Positions 23,421-31,636 of a stretch of 35,768 bases of DNA are shown here, in pieces. The DNA lies in contig NZ_JAAAHS010000030.1 in assembly GCF_009908195.1 (NCBI RefSeq), positions 1 to 35,768 of the forward strand. The letters run 5' to 3'. This DNA is from Streptomyces boluensis. Lineage in GTDB: Bacteria; Actinomycetota; Actinomycetes; Streptomycetales; Streptomycetaceae. Under the pieces are notes generated by a model that searched no databases, was not told the DNA's origin, and saw nothing but the letters and a program-made list of their open reading frames with translations. The first letter of the stretch is position 1. The number at the start of each line of letters is the position of its first letter. The translations under genes were made by a program, and so were the position numbers.

Positions 23421-24470
23421 GTGAGCAAGCGGCAGATCCCCGTCGTCGTCCTCGCGGGGTTTCTGGGGTCCGGTAAGACGACCCTCCTGAACCAACTGCT
23501 CCGCTTCAGCGGCGGCAACCGTATCGGCGTCGTCGTCAATGACTTCGGGGCGATCGAGATCGACGCCATGTCCGTTGCGGGGCAGGTCGGTTCGACCGTC
23601 TCGCTCGGCAACGGCTGCCTCTGCTGCGCCGTCGACGGCAGCGAACTCGACGCGTATCTGGAGAAGCTCACCCGCCCCTCCGTCGGCCTCGACGTGATCG
23701 TGATCGAGGCGAGCGGCCTGGCCGAGCCGCAGGAGCTGGTGCGGATGCTGCTCGGCAGCGACAACCCGAACATCGTGTACGGCGGGCTCGTCGAGGTCGT
23801 CGACGCCGCCGAGTTCGACACCACCAGGGAACGGCACCCCGAGATCGCGCGGCATCTCGCCCTCGCCGACCTCGTGGTGCTCAACAAGACCGACCGGGTC
23901 GAGCCGGACGAGCTGCGTCAACTGCGCGCCGCCGTGGGCGCGTTCGCCGACGGGGCGGCCGTTGTGCCCTCGACGTACGGCCGTATCGACCCGGAACTCC
24001 TCTTCGACGGCAAGCCGAAGGGGGAGCGCTTCGGGCAGCTGTCCTTCGACGACCTGCACGACCGCGACGGTGGCGACGAGGGCGCGCATCTGCATGCCGC
24101 GTACGACAGCCTCTCGTTCACCTCGGACGTCGCCCTGCACCCGCGTCGGCTGCTCGACTTCCTCGATGAGCGGCCCCAAGGGCTCTACCGCATCAAGGGA
24201 TTTGTCGACTTCGGCGCGTACGACCCGCGCAACCGCTACACGCTGCACGCCGTCGGCCGCTTCCTGCGCTTCCGCCCGGAGCCGTGGCCCGCAGGCGCCG
24301 AGCGGCTCACCCAGCTCGTACTGATCGGCTCCGGGGTGGACGGCGACGGGCTGCACCGGGCCCTGAGCCACTGCCGGGACGACGAACCGCAGGACGCCGG
24401 CCTCGAAGAGGTCATGTGGGGCGTCCTGCGGTACGTGGACGAACGCGAGCCCGAGCCCGCGGTGGAGTAG
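23421..24470 (+). CDS. CobW/YciC/ZNG-type GTP-binding metallochaperone
   Basis: This 349-residue G3E GTPase has Walker A GFLGSGKT (13-20), the metal-binding CxCC motif Cys66-Leu-Cys68-Cys69 in GNGCLCCAVDG, the EASGLAEP switch region and guanine-specificity motif NKTD. The C-terminal CobW_C domain spans ~240-330 (PRRLLDFLDERPQGLYRIKGFVDF, in part). Such proteins deliver zinc or cobalt to target enzymes. GTG 23421 follows AAAGG at seven bases. It converges with parC across 21 bases. Whether it acts in zinc limitation or another metal pathway cannot be decided, and no Zur box is visible upstream. Confidence 0.9.
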   Translation: MSKRQIPVVVLAGFLGSGKTTLLNQLLRFSGGNRIGVVVNDFGAIEIDAMSVAGQVGSTVSLGNGCLCCAVDGSELDAYLEKLTRPSVGLDVIVIEASGLAEPQELVRMLLGSDNPNIVYGGLVEVVDAAEFDTTRERHPEIARHLALADLVVLNKTDRVEPDELRQLRAAVGAFADGAAVVPSTYGRIDPELLFDGKPKGERFGQLSFDDLHDRDGGDEGAHLHAAYDSLSFTSDVALHPRRLLDFLDERPQGLYRIKGFVDFGAYDPRNRYTLHAVGRFLRFRPEPWPAGAERLTQLVLIGSGVDGDGLHRALSHCRDDEPQDAGLEEVMWGVLRYVDEREPEPAVE

Positions 24471-24491
24471 GCACTCGGGCCTACAAGGGGC

Positions 24492-26945
24492 CTACAACGG
24501 GCCCGCCACCGCGGCCACAGGCTTCGCGAGCGAGACACCCGAGCCGTCCCGGCGCGGGTCGATCTCCGGGAGCTCGGCCGGGGTGCCGTTGCGCTGCGCC
24601 GCGCGTGCGGGCACCGCGCCCGCCCAGGCGAAGGACAGGCAGTCCTCGCCCTTGAGGAACCGCTGGCAGCGCACACCGCCGGTGGCCCGGCCCTTGCGCG
24701 GGTACTGGTCGAACGGGGTGATCTTCGCCGTGGTCTGCACCGAGTCGTCCAGGGTGCCGCGCGAGCCCGCCACCGTGAACACCATCGCGTCGGCCGCCGG
24801 ATCCACCGCCGTGAACGAGATGACCTTCGCGCCCTGGGTGAGCTTGATGCCCGCCATGCCGCCCGCCGGACGGCCCTGCGGACGCACCTGCGAGGCCTGG
24901 TAGCGCAGCAGTTGGGCGTCGTCCGTGACGAAGACCAGGTCCTCCTCGCCGGTGCGCAGCTCTACCGCGCCGACGATACGGTCACCGTCCTTCAGCGTGA
25001 TGACCTCCAACTCGTCCCGGTGGGACGGGTAGTCGGGCACCACTCGCTTGACCACGCCCTGCGCCGTACCGAGCGCGAGGCCCGGCGAGGACTCGTCGAG
25101 CGTCATCAGGCAGACCAGCTCCTCGTCCGCCTCCAGGCTCAGGAACTCCGCGACGGGCGCGCCGCCCGAGAGCGTGGGCGCGGCCACCGTGTCCGGAAGC
25201 CGGGGCAGGTCGATGACGCTGAGCCGGAGCAGCCGGCCCGAGGAGAGCACCGCGCCGACCTCGCCGCGCTGGGTCGCGGACACCGTGGAGACGATCACGT
25301 CGTGCTTGGCGCGCTTCGCGTCCTCGTCGAACGGCACCTCGCCGCCGGCCGTACGCGCGAGGAGGCCGGTCGAGGAGAGCAGCACCTTGCACGGGTCGTC
25401 GGCGACCTCGAGGGGCACCGCCGTCGCGGGCGCGCCCGAGGACTCAAGGAGCACCGTGCGCCGGTCGGTGCCGAACTTCTTGGCCACAGCGGCCAGTTCG
25501 GCCGAGACCAGCTTGCGCAGCTCGGTGTCCGAATCGAGGATGCGGGTCAGCTCCTCGATCTCGGCGTTCAGCTTGTCGCGCTCCGACTCCAGCTCGATCC
25601 GGTCGAACTTGGTGAGGCGGCGCAGCGGGGTGTCCAGGATGTACTGCGTCTGGATCTCGCTCAGCGAGAAGCGCTCCATCAGGCGCTCCTTGGCCTGCGC
25701 GGAGTTCTCGCTGGAGCGGATGAGGCGGATCACCTCGTCGATGTCGAGCAGCGCGACGAGCAGGCCCTCCACCAGGTGGAGGCGGGCGCGCTTCTTGCTG
25801 CGGCGGAACTCGCTGCGGCGGCGCACCACGGTGAAGCGGTGGTCGAGGTAGACCTCGAGGAGCTCCTTCAGGCCGAGCGTGAGCGGCTGGCCGTCCACCA
25901 GCGCGACGTTGTTGATGCCGAAGGACTCCTCCATCGGCGTCAGTTTGTAGAGCTGTTCAAGGACGGCCTCGGGGATGAAGCCGTTCTTGACCTCGATGAC
26001 CAGGCGCAGGCCGTGGTTGCGGTCGGTGAGGTCCTTGACGTCGGCGATGCCCTGGAGCTTCTTGTTGCCGACCAGGTCCTTGATCTTCGAGATGACCTTC
26101 TCGGGGCCGACGGTGAAGGGCAGTTCGGTGACGATCAGGCCCTTGCGGCGGGGCGTCACGTTCTCCACGGCGACCGTCGCGCGGATCTTGAAGGTGCCGC
26201 GGCCCGATTCGTACGCGTCCCGGATGCCGGAGAGGCCCACGACCCGTCCGCCCGTGGGGAGATCGGGTCCCGGGACGAACTTCATCAGCGTCTCGAGGTC
26301 GGCGGCCGGGTGCTTGATGAGGTGCCGGGCGGCCGCGACGACCTCGCCGAGGTTGTGCGGCGGCATGTTCGTCGCCATGCCTACGGCGATGCCCGACGAG
26401 CCGTTCACCAGCAGGTTCGGATACGCCGCGGGGAGCGCGACCGGCTCCTGCTCCTGGCCGTCGTAGTTCGGGGAGAAGTCGACCGTGTCCTCGTCGATCG
26501 ACTCCGTCATCAGCGAGGTGGCGGTCGCCATCCGCGCCTCGGTGTACCGCATCGCGGCGGGCGGGTCGTCGTTGCCCAGCGAGCCGAAGTTGCCGTGGCC
26601 GTCGACGAGCGGCACGCGCATGGAGAACGGCTGCGCCATGCGGACCATCGCGTCGTAGATCGACGCGTCGCCGTGCGGGTGCAACTTACCCATGACCTCG
26701 CCGACGACGCGGGCGCACTTCACGAAGCCGCGGTCGGGCCTGAGGCCCATCTCGTTCATCTGGTAGACGATGCGGCGCTGCACCGGCTTCAGTCCGTCGC
26801 GGGCGTCGGGCAGGGCCCGGGAGTAGATGACCGAATAGGCGTACTCGAGGAAGGAGCCCTGCATCTCGTCGACGACGTCGATGTCGAGGATCTTCTCCTC
26901 GTACGCGTCGTCGGGCGGCGGGGTCTTCGTGCTGCGGCGGGCCAT
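24492..26945 (-). CDS. parC: DNA topoisomerase IV subunit A (ParC)
   Basis: This 817-residue protein is the DNA-cleaving subunit that partners ParE. The catalytic Tyr134 lies in AAMRYTEARMA. The N-terminal winged helix and quinolone-resistance region read GKLHPHGDASIYDAMVRMAQ (87-106): Ala94 and Asp98 correspond to E. coli GyrA Ser83 and Asp87. A C-terminal beta-propeller (~530-800) carries DNA-wrapping repeats; no exact GyrA box (QRRGGKG) is visible, in keeping with topoisomerase IV. ATG 26945 follows GGAG at about ten bases. It is divergent from the M16 pair (353 bases) and convergent with the cobW-type gene. As a family call it could also be listed as a second GyrA, but the pairing with parE in this region makes ParC likely. 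Confidence 0.95.
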   Translation of the reverse strand: MARRSTKTPPPDDAYEEKILDIDVVDEMQGSFLEYAYSVIYSRALPDARDGLKPVQRRIVYQMNEMGLRPDRGFVKCARVVGEVMGKLHPHGDASIYDAMVRMAQPFSMRVPLVDGHGNFGSLGNDDPPAAMRYTEARMATATSLMTESIDEDTVDFSPNYDGQEQEPVALPAAYPNLLVNGSSGIAVGMATNMPPHNLGEVVAAARHLIKHPAADLETLMKFVPGPDLPTGGRVVGLSGIRDAYESGRGTFKIRATVAVENVTPRRKGLIVTELPFTVGPEKVISKIKDLVGNKKLQGIADVKDLTDRNHGLRLVIEVKNGFIPEAVLEQLYKLTPMEESFGINNVALVDGQPLTLGLKELLEVYLDHRFTVVRRRSEFRRSKKRARLHLVEGLLVALLDIDEVIRLIRSSENSAQAKERLMERFSLSEIQTQYILDTPLRRLTKFDRIELESERDKLNAEIEELTRILDSDTELRKLVSAELAAVAKKFGTDRRTVLLESSGAPATAVPLEVADDPCKVLLSSTGLLARTAGGEVPFDEDAKRAKHDVIVSTVSATQRGEVGAVLSSGRLLRLSVIDLPRLPDTVAAPTLSGGAPVAEFLSLEADEELVCLMTLDESSPGLALGTAQGVVKRVVPDYPSHRDELEVITLKDGDRIVGAVELRTGEEDLVFVTDDAQLLRYQASQVRPQGRPAGGMAGIKLTQGAKVISFTAVDPAADAMVFTVAGSRGTLDDSVQTTAKITPFDQYPRKGRATGGVRCQRFLKGEDCLSFAWAGAVPARAAQRNGTPAELPEIDPRRDGSGVSLAKPVAAVAGPL

Positions 26946-27298
26946 CGCTGCTGCGGCTCCTTCACGTTCCTGTGCGGGGCAATCTCCAGTTCTGACGCGG
27001 ACCATTGTGGACCGCGCCACTGACAACGCGGACCGCGACCCGTCCGATCGGCCTTCAGGGGCACGTATCCAGGATCGCCCTCAGCGAACTCCGCGTACCG
27101 GAACGCCCCGTTGTGACCGTTGCGGCACCACGAGATCGGGTGGGTTTGGCCGTGCCGGGAACTTCGCCAGATGTCCGCGCGCTTGCATACAGTGACAGGG
27201 CTGCCTCGGCGACCGCGTCGACGACCGTCATCCGGCACGTCACCGCACGCCGACGACAGGTCATCCCAGCACGACATCTCGCGATCGAAGGGACTTAC
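26946..27298. other. Divergent parC-M16 intergenic region
   Basis: These 353 bases hold both promoters. An imperfect palindrome (CGCGGACCA at 26996-27004, TGGACCGCG at 27008-27016) lies in the parC leader. TTGCAT at 27183 followed by AT-poor sequence is a weak candidate for an M16 promoter. Open frames crossing it are not supported as genes. Confidence 0.4.
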
Positions 27299-28684
27299 AT
27301 GCCCATGGGTCACACGGCCACGGCCGAGGCCGGCTCCGGCGGCCTGACAGCGACCGAGCACCGCCTCGCCAACGGCCTGCGCGTGGTGCTCTCGGAGGAC
27401 CACCTGACCCCGGTCGCCGCGGTCTGCCTCTGGTACGACGTCGGCTCGCGGCACGAGGTCGAGGGCCGCACGGGTCTGGCCCACCTCTTCGAGCACCTGA
27501 TGTTCCAGGGCTCCGCCCAGGTCAAGGACAACGGCCACTTCGAGCTGGTGCAGGGAGCGGGTGGCTCGCTCAACGGCACCACCAGCTTCGAGCGGACCAA
27601 CTACTTCGAGACGATGCCCACCCACCAGCTGGAGCTCGCCCTCTGGCTGGAGGCGGACCGTATGGGCTCGCTGCTCACGGCCCTCGACGACGAGTCGATG
27701 GAGAACCAGCGCAACGTCGTCAAGAACGAACGCCGCCAGCGCTACGACAACGTCCCCTACGGCACCGCCTTCGAGCGGCTGTTCGCGCTCGCGTACCCGG
27801 AGGGCCACCCGTACCACCACACGCCGATCGGCTCCATGGCGGACCTGGACGCGGCCACCCTGGAAGACGCCCGCGCCTTCTTCCGTACGTACTACGCGCC
27901 GAACAACGCGGTCATCTCGGTCGTCGGCGACATCGACCCCGAGCAGACCCTCGCCTGGATCGAGAAGTACTTCGGCTCCATCCCCGGGCACGACGGCAAG
28001 CAGCCCCCGCGTGACGGCACGCTGCCCGACATCATCGGCGAGGAGCTGCGCGAGCTCGTCGAGGCCGAGGTGCCGTCGCGCGCGCTGATGGCCGGGTACC
28101 GCCTTCCGCAGGACGGCACGCGCGCGTGCGACGCGGCCGACGTGGCCCTGACCATCCTCGGCGGCGGCGAGTCCTCGCGGCTCTACAACCGCCTGGTGCG
28201 CCGCGACCGTACGGCTGTCGCGGCCGGGTTCGGGCTGCTGCGCCTCGCCGGGGCGCCGTCGATCGGCTGGCTCGACGTGAAGACCTCGCACGACGCCGAG
28301 GTGCCCACCATCGAGGCCGCCGTCGACGAGGAGCTCGCCCGGTTCGCCGAGGAGGGCCCCACGGACGAGGAAATGGAGCGCGCCCAGGCCCAGTTGGAGC
28401 GCGAGTGGCTCGACCGCCTCGGCACGGTCGCGGGGCGTGCGGACGAACTGTGCAAGTACGCCGTCCTGTTCGGTGACCCGCAGCTCGCCCTGAGCGCCGT
28501 CGGCCGGGTCCTCGCCGTCACCGCGGACGAGGTCAAGGAGGTCGCCAAGGCCCGACTGCGCCCCGACAACCGCGCGGTGCTGGTCTACGAGCCGATCGCC
28601 CCGGAAGAGGCGCCGGACGCCCCGGAGATCGATGTGCACGAGGCCGCCGAGATCGAAGTTCAGGAAGAGGAGGCGGCGAAGTGA
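27299..28684 (+). CDS. M16 zinc metallopeptidase, catalytic subunit
   Basis: The 461-residue protein has the inverted zinc motif HLFEH (HxxEH) in the stretch GLAHLFEHLMFQG, and the distal zinc-ligand region ENQRNVVKNERRQ about 75 residues later. The fold comprises two M16 halves, the second starting near residue 200. The glycine-rich region TILGGGESSRLY follows. Its substrate is unknown; bacterial M16B enzymes degrade peptides or process small proteins. There is no signal peptide, so it should be cytoplasmic unless exported otherwise. ATG 27299 follows AAGGGA at six bases; ATG 27305 is an alternative. The stop overlaps the next start (GTGA), so the two halves are made together and probably form a heterodimer. 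Confidence 0.92.
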   Translation: MPMGHTATAEAGSGGLTATEHRLANGLRVVLSEDHLTPVAAVCLWYDVGSRHEVEGRTGLAHLFEHLMFQGSAQVKDNGHFELVQGAGGSLNGTTSFERTNYFETMPTHQLELALWLEADRMGSLLTALDDESMENQRNVVKNERRQRYDNVPYGTAFERLFALAYPEGHPYHHTPIGSMADLDAATLEDARAFFRTYYAPNNAVISVVGDIDPEQTLAWIEKYFGSIPGHDGKQPPRDGTLPDIIGEELRELVEAEVPSRALMAGYRLPQDGTRACDAADVALTILGGGESSRLYNRLVRRDRTAVAAGFGLLRLAGAPSIGWLDVKTSHDAEVPTIEAAVDEELARFAEEGPTDEEMERAQAQLEREWLDRLGTVAGRADELCKYAVLFGDPQLALSAVGRVLAVTADEVKEVAKARLRPDNRAVLVYEPIAPEEAPDAPEIDVHEAAEIEVQEEEAAK

Positions 28685-30069
28685 CCGAGCAGCTCGCCAC
28701 CATGGAGTTCCACCCCCAGCCGCAGGCGGGCGACGCCAAGCCCTGGGCGTTCCCCGCCCCGGACCGCGGCACCCTGCCCAACGGCCTGACGGTGCTCCGC
28801 TGCCACCGCCCGGGCCAGCAGATCGTCGCCGTGGAGATCAACCTCGAGGCGCCCCTTGACGCCGAGCCCGAGGGCCTCGACGGCGTCGCCACGATCATGG
28901 CGCGGGCCTTCACGGAGGGCACCGACAAGCACTCCGCCGAGGAGTTCGCGGCTGAACTGGAGCGCTGCGGCGCCACGTTGGACGCGCACGCCGACCACCC
29001 GGGCGTCCGCGTGGCCCTCGAAGTGCCGGTCTCCCGGCTGCCGAAGGGCCTCGCGCTGCTCGCCGACGCGCTGCGCGCCCCGGCCTTCGACGACAGCGAG
29101 ATCAAGCGGCTCGTACGCAACCGCCTGGACGAGATCCCGCACGAGATGGCCAACCCGGCCCGCCGTGCGGCCAAGGAGCTCTCCCGGCAGCTGTTCCCGG
29201 CCGACGTGCGCATGTCGCGCCCGCGCCAGGGCACCGAGGACACCGTGGAGCGCATCGACTCCACGGCGGTGCGCGCGTTCTACGACGCGCATGTGCGCCC
29301 CGCCACCGCGACCGTCGTGATCGTCGGTGACCTGGACGGCACGGACGTGGATGCGCTGCTCGCCGACACCCTGGGCGAGTGGACCGGCGACACCGCGCAG
29401 CCCCGCCCGGCCGCGCCGATCACCGCCGACGACACCGGCCGTGTCGTCATCGTCGACCGCCCCGGTGCCGTGCAGACGCAGCTGCTCATCGGCCGCGTCG
29501 GGCCCGACCGGCACGACCGGGTCTGGCCGGCCCAGGTGCTCGGCAGCTACTGCCTGGGCGGCACTCTGACGTCCCGTCTGGACCGGGTCCTGCGCGAGGA
29601 GAAGGGCTACACGTACGGCGTGCGGTCCTTCGCGCAGGTGCTGCGGTCCTCGGCGGACGGCAGCGGCGCGTCCATGCTCGCCATCAGCGGCTCGGTCGAC
29701 ACCCCCAACACCGGTCCGGCACTTGACGACCTGTGGACGGTGCTGCGGACCCTCGCCGCGGAGGGCCTCACGGACCCCGAGCGCGATGTCGCCGTGCAGA
29801 ACCTCGTGGGTGTGGCCCCGCTGCGCTACGAGACGGCCGCCGCCGTCGCGGGCACCCTCGCCGACCAGGTCGAGCAGCACCTGCCGGACGACTTCCAGGG
29901 GGAGTTGTACAAGCGCCTGGCCGAGACCGGCACTGTGGAGGCCACCGCGGCCGCCGTGAGCGCCTTCCCGCAGGACCGCCTCGTCACGGTCCTGGTGGGC
30001 GACGCGGCGGAGATCGCCGAGCCCGTCAAGGCGCTCGGCATCGGCGAAGTGACGGTTGTCACCGCCTAG
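28681..30069 (+). CDS. M16 family protein, non-catalytic partner
   Basis: The 462-residue protein has the M16 fold but no HxxEH: the corresponding position reads LDGVATIMARAFTEGT. It keeps the substrate-binding C-terminal features SYCLGGTLTSRLDRVLREEK followed by the GYTYG motif, with the conserved Arg/Tyr pair typical of non-peptidase subunits in heterodimeric M16B enzymes. It likely clamps the substrate against the catalytic subunit encoded just upstream. GTG 28681 overlaps the previous stop. A strong terminator follows at 30135. Confidence 0.92.
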   Translation: MTEQLATMEFHPQPQAGDAKPWAFPAPDRGTLPNGLTVLRCHRPGQQIVAVEINLEAPLDAEPEGLDGVATIMARAFTEGTDKHSAEEFAAELERCGATLDAHADHPGVRVALEVPVSRLPKGLALLADALRAPAFDDSEIKRLVRNRLDEIPHEMANPARRAAKELSRQLFPADVRMSRPRQGTEDTVERIDSTAVRAFYDAHVRPATATVVIVGDLDGTDVDALLADTLGEWTGDTAQPRPAAPITADDTGRVVIVDRPGAVQTQLLIGRVGPDRHDRVWPAQVLGSYCLGGTLTSRLDRVLREEKGYTYGVRSFAQVLRSSADGSGASMLAISGSVDTPNTGPALDDLWTVLRTLAAEGLTDPERDVAVQNLVGVAPLRYETAAAVAGTLADQVEQHLPDDFQGELYKRLAETGTVEATAAAVSAFPQDRLVTVLVGDAAEIAEPVKALGIGEVTVVTA

Positions 30070-30081
30070 TCGGGCCGCCGC

Positions 30082-30121
30082 GGTGACGTGGTGACGCGGT
30101 GACGTGGTGACGCGGTGACGC
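30082..30121. repeat. Five 8-base tandem repeats GGTGACGY
   Basis: GGTGACGT and GGTGACGC alternate from 30082 to 30121, 12 bases after the stop of the M16 pair and before its terminator. The repeat is outside genes, so length variation would be tolerated. Confidence 0.9.
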
Positions 30122-30134
30122 GGTGAGGAACTCC

Positions 30135-30170
30135 GGGACCCCGGTGGCGCTGGTGCGCCGCCGGGGTCCC
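30135..30170 (+). terminator. Terminator of the M16 pair
   Basis: The arms GGGACCCCGGTGGCGC (30135-30150) and GCGCCGCCGGGGTCCC (30155-30170) pair with one wobble over a 4-base loop. Confidence 0.85.
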
Positions 30171-30268
30171 GTCGTTCCGGGCAAATCAGTCGATGTCCGT
30201 TTGAGGGTGAAATTTCAGAGAGGTTGGGGATCTGGGCTGTGGCGTGCGCTACAAACCCCGTGATCCGT

Positions 30269-30298
30269 TTGTTGATTGAACAATGTCCCGTTTAGCGT
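30269..30298 (+). promoter_or_regulatory. Candidate promoter upstream of the c-di-AMP riboswitch
   Basis: TTGTTG (30269-30274), an 18-base spacer and TAGCGT (30293-30298) form a HrdB-like promoter that would start transcription near 30305, just ahead of the riboswitch. An alternative -35 is TTGATT (30272-30277). Confidence 0.45.
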
Positions 30299-30339
30299 CG
30301 GTCCGGCTGTTCGCCAGCTATGCGCCGCGCCCGCGGCAA

Positions 30340-30504
30340 CGAACAGTCATCGCCGAGTCCCCCACGGCGCGAGCCAGGGGAGCCGGGGACCCACACGCAG
30401 TCCCTGGGGTGAATCGGACGCCCTCCGTAACGGAGGGGGCCCGTAGGAGACCTTCCTGCTCCGAACCCGTCAGCTAACCCGGTAGGCGAGAGGGAAGGAA
30501 AGGA
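30340..30504 (+). ncRNA. ydaO/yuaA-type cyclic di-AMP riboswitch
   Basis: The leader has the conserved ydaO blocks in order: GAGCCAGGGGAGCCGGGGAC (30371-30390), CTGGGGTGAATCGGACGC (30404-30421), a variable stem (CCCTCCG-TAA-CGGAGGG), GTAGGAGACCTTCCTGCTCC, then CGAACCCGTCAGCTAACCC and GGTAGGCGAGAGGGAAGGA (30482-30500). Binding of cyclic di-AMP is known to switch such leaders off, often for cell-wall hydrolases in actinobacteria, matching the M23 gene 13 bases downstream. Boundaries are approximate. No separate terminator stem is obvious after the aptamer, so control may be at translation or a structure near the ribosome-binding site. Confidence 0.88.
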
Positions 30505-30516
30505 CACCGCCACTTC

Positions 30517-31317
30517 ATGGCCTTCGCCCGTGCCACCGGGAAGCATCGCCGTCCCAGTCGTCTGACGCGCAAGAGCGCCAACATCGCGGGCGTAGCCGCC
30601 CTCGCGACGACCGGCGTCATCGGCACCCTCGCCTCGCCCGCGCTCGCCGCGGAGACCACCTCACCCGAGGACACCGGCCTCACCCAGGCCGTCTCCGTCG
30701 GCGACTCGCTCGCCGACCAGATCGACGCCCAGGCCGAGGCGCAGCAGGCGGCCGCCGAGCAGGCCGCCGCCAAGAAGAAGGCCGAGGAGAAGGCCGAGGC
30801 CGAGGCCAAGCGCAAGGCCGCCGAGGCCAAGAAGAAGGCTGAGGAGAAGGCCAAGAAGGAGCGCGAGGCCAAGGAGCGCGCGGCCCGCGAGGCCGAGCGC
30901 AAGCGCCTCAACAGCTTCCAGCTGCCGATCCCCGGCTCGTACGTCTCCACCGGCTACAACACCGGCGGCTCGCTCTGGTCCTCCGGCAGCCACAGCGGCG
31001 TCGACTTCCACGCCGCCTCCGGCACCGCCGTGCACGCGGTCGGCTCCGGCACGGTCGTCGAGGCCGGCTGGGGCGGCGCGTACGGCAACAACATCGTGAT
31101 CAAGATGAACGACGGCACGTACACCCAGTACGGCCACCTCTCGTCCATCGGCGTCACCGTCGGCCAGTCCGTCACGCCGGGCCAGCAGATAGGCCTGTCC
31201 GGCTCGACCGGCAACTCCACGGGCCCGCACCTGCACTTCGAGGCCCGTACGTCCCCCGACTACGGCTCGGACATCGACCCCGTCGCGTACCTGCGCGGCC
31301 ACGGCGTGAACGTCTGA
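30517..31317 (+). CDS. Secreted M23 family peptidoglycan endopeptidase
   Basis: The 266-residue protein has a signal peptide (positive N-terminus, hydrophobic ~22-40, likely cleavage after ASPALA at 44), a long Ala/Lys/Glu coiled coil (~66-132), and a C-terminal M23 (LytM) domain. The zinc site is complete: His159 and Asp163 in SHSGVDFHA, His207 in YGHLS, and His238/His240 in GPHLHFEA. It should cut peptide crosslinks in the cell wall. Control by the cyclic di-AMP riboswitch in its leader links wall remodelling to osmotic or developmental signalling. The ribosome-binding site AAGGA sits rather far (~12 bases) from the ATG, within the riboswitch tail. A strong terminator follows. Confidence 0.93.
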   Translation: MAFARATGKHRRPSRLTRKSANIAGVAALATTGVIGTLASPALAAETTSPEDTGLTQAVSVGDSLADQIDAQAEAQQAAAEQAAAKKKAEEKAEAEAKRKAAEAKKKAEEKAKKEREAKERAAREAERKRLNSFQLPIPGSYVSTGYNTGGSLWSSGSHSGVDFHAASGTAVHAVGSGTVVEAGWGGAYGNNIVIKMNDGTYTQYGHLSSIGVTVGQSVTPGQQIGLSGSTGNSTGPHLHFEARTSPDYGSDIDPVAYLRGHGVNV

Positions 31318-31339
31318 CGCGACCGTCGCACCCGCTTCC

Positions 31340-31369
31340 CGAAGGCCCCGGCACCTGCCGGGGCCTTCG
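31340..31369 (+). terminator. Terminator of the M23 gene
   Basis: CGAAGGCCCCGGCA (31340-31353) pairs with TGCCGGGGCCTTCG (31356-31369), 22 bases after the stop. The innermost pairs must open to form a loop. Confidence 0.85.
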
Positions 31370-31377
31370 GCGTTCCC

Positions 31378-31467
31378 GGCACCGAGACCGGCGTCGGCAC
31401 CGAGACCGGCATCGACACCGAGTTCGGCATCGACACCGAGTTCGGCATCGGTGCCGAGATCGGCATC
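31378..31467. repeat. 18-base tandem repeat array (five units)
   Basis: Units of 18 bases start at 31378, 31396, 31414, 31432 and 31450; units 3 and 4 are identical (GACACCGAGTTCGGCATC) and the rest differ at a few positions. Degenerate GGCATC-like units continue to about 31490. The period is a multiple of three and the array stays open in one plus-strand frame, but there is no start codon or ribosome-binding site; it begins within the M23 terminator. Treated as a non-coding minisatellite. The remainder of the 319-base gap (31490-31636) holds the GntR promoter, which I cannot place. Confidence 0.85.
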
Positions 31468-31636
31468 GGCATCCGCATCGGGAACGGAATCGGCCAGAAG
31501 ATATCCATGGATTCCCGCCATCCATCGGAAATTCGCGTGTGCTGCAATAGAGTCGCTGAGCGAGCGTAGTGAGAGAAGCGCGAGCGAGACCGCGTTCCCG
31601 GCGATGCGGTGCATATTCAAATGGTGGAGGTCGGTC

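Noticed and set aside
24912..27023. A 703-codon frame antisense to parC.
   Set aside because: Shadow of parC with no ribosome-binding site and no recognisable domain.
30283..30477. A 64-codon plus-strand frame in the riboswitch leader.
   Set aside because: The conserved ydaO blocks explain the sequence; the frame has no ribosome-binding site.
31260..31547. Minus-strand frame with MPNSVSMPVSVP-type repeats across the minisatellite.
   Set aside because: It overlaps the end of the M23 gene and the terminator and owes its repeats to the DNA array. No ribosome-binding site.
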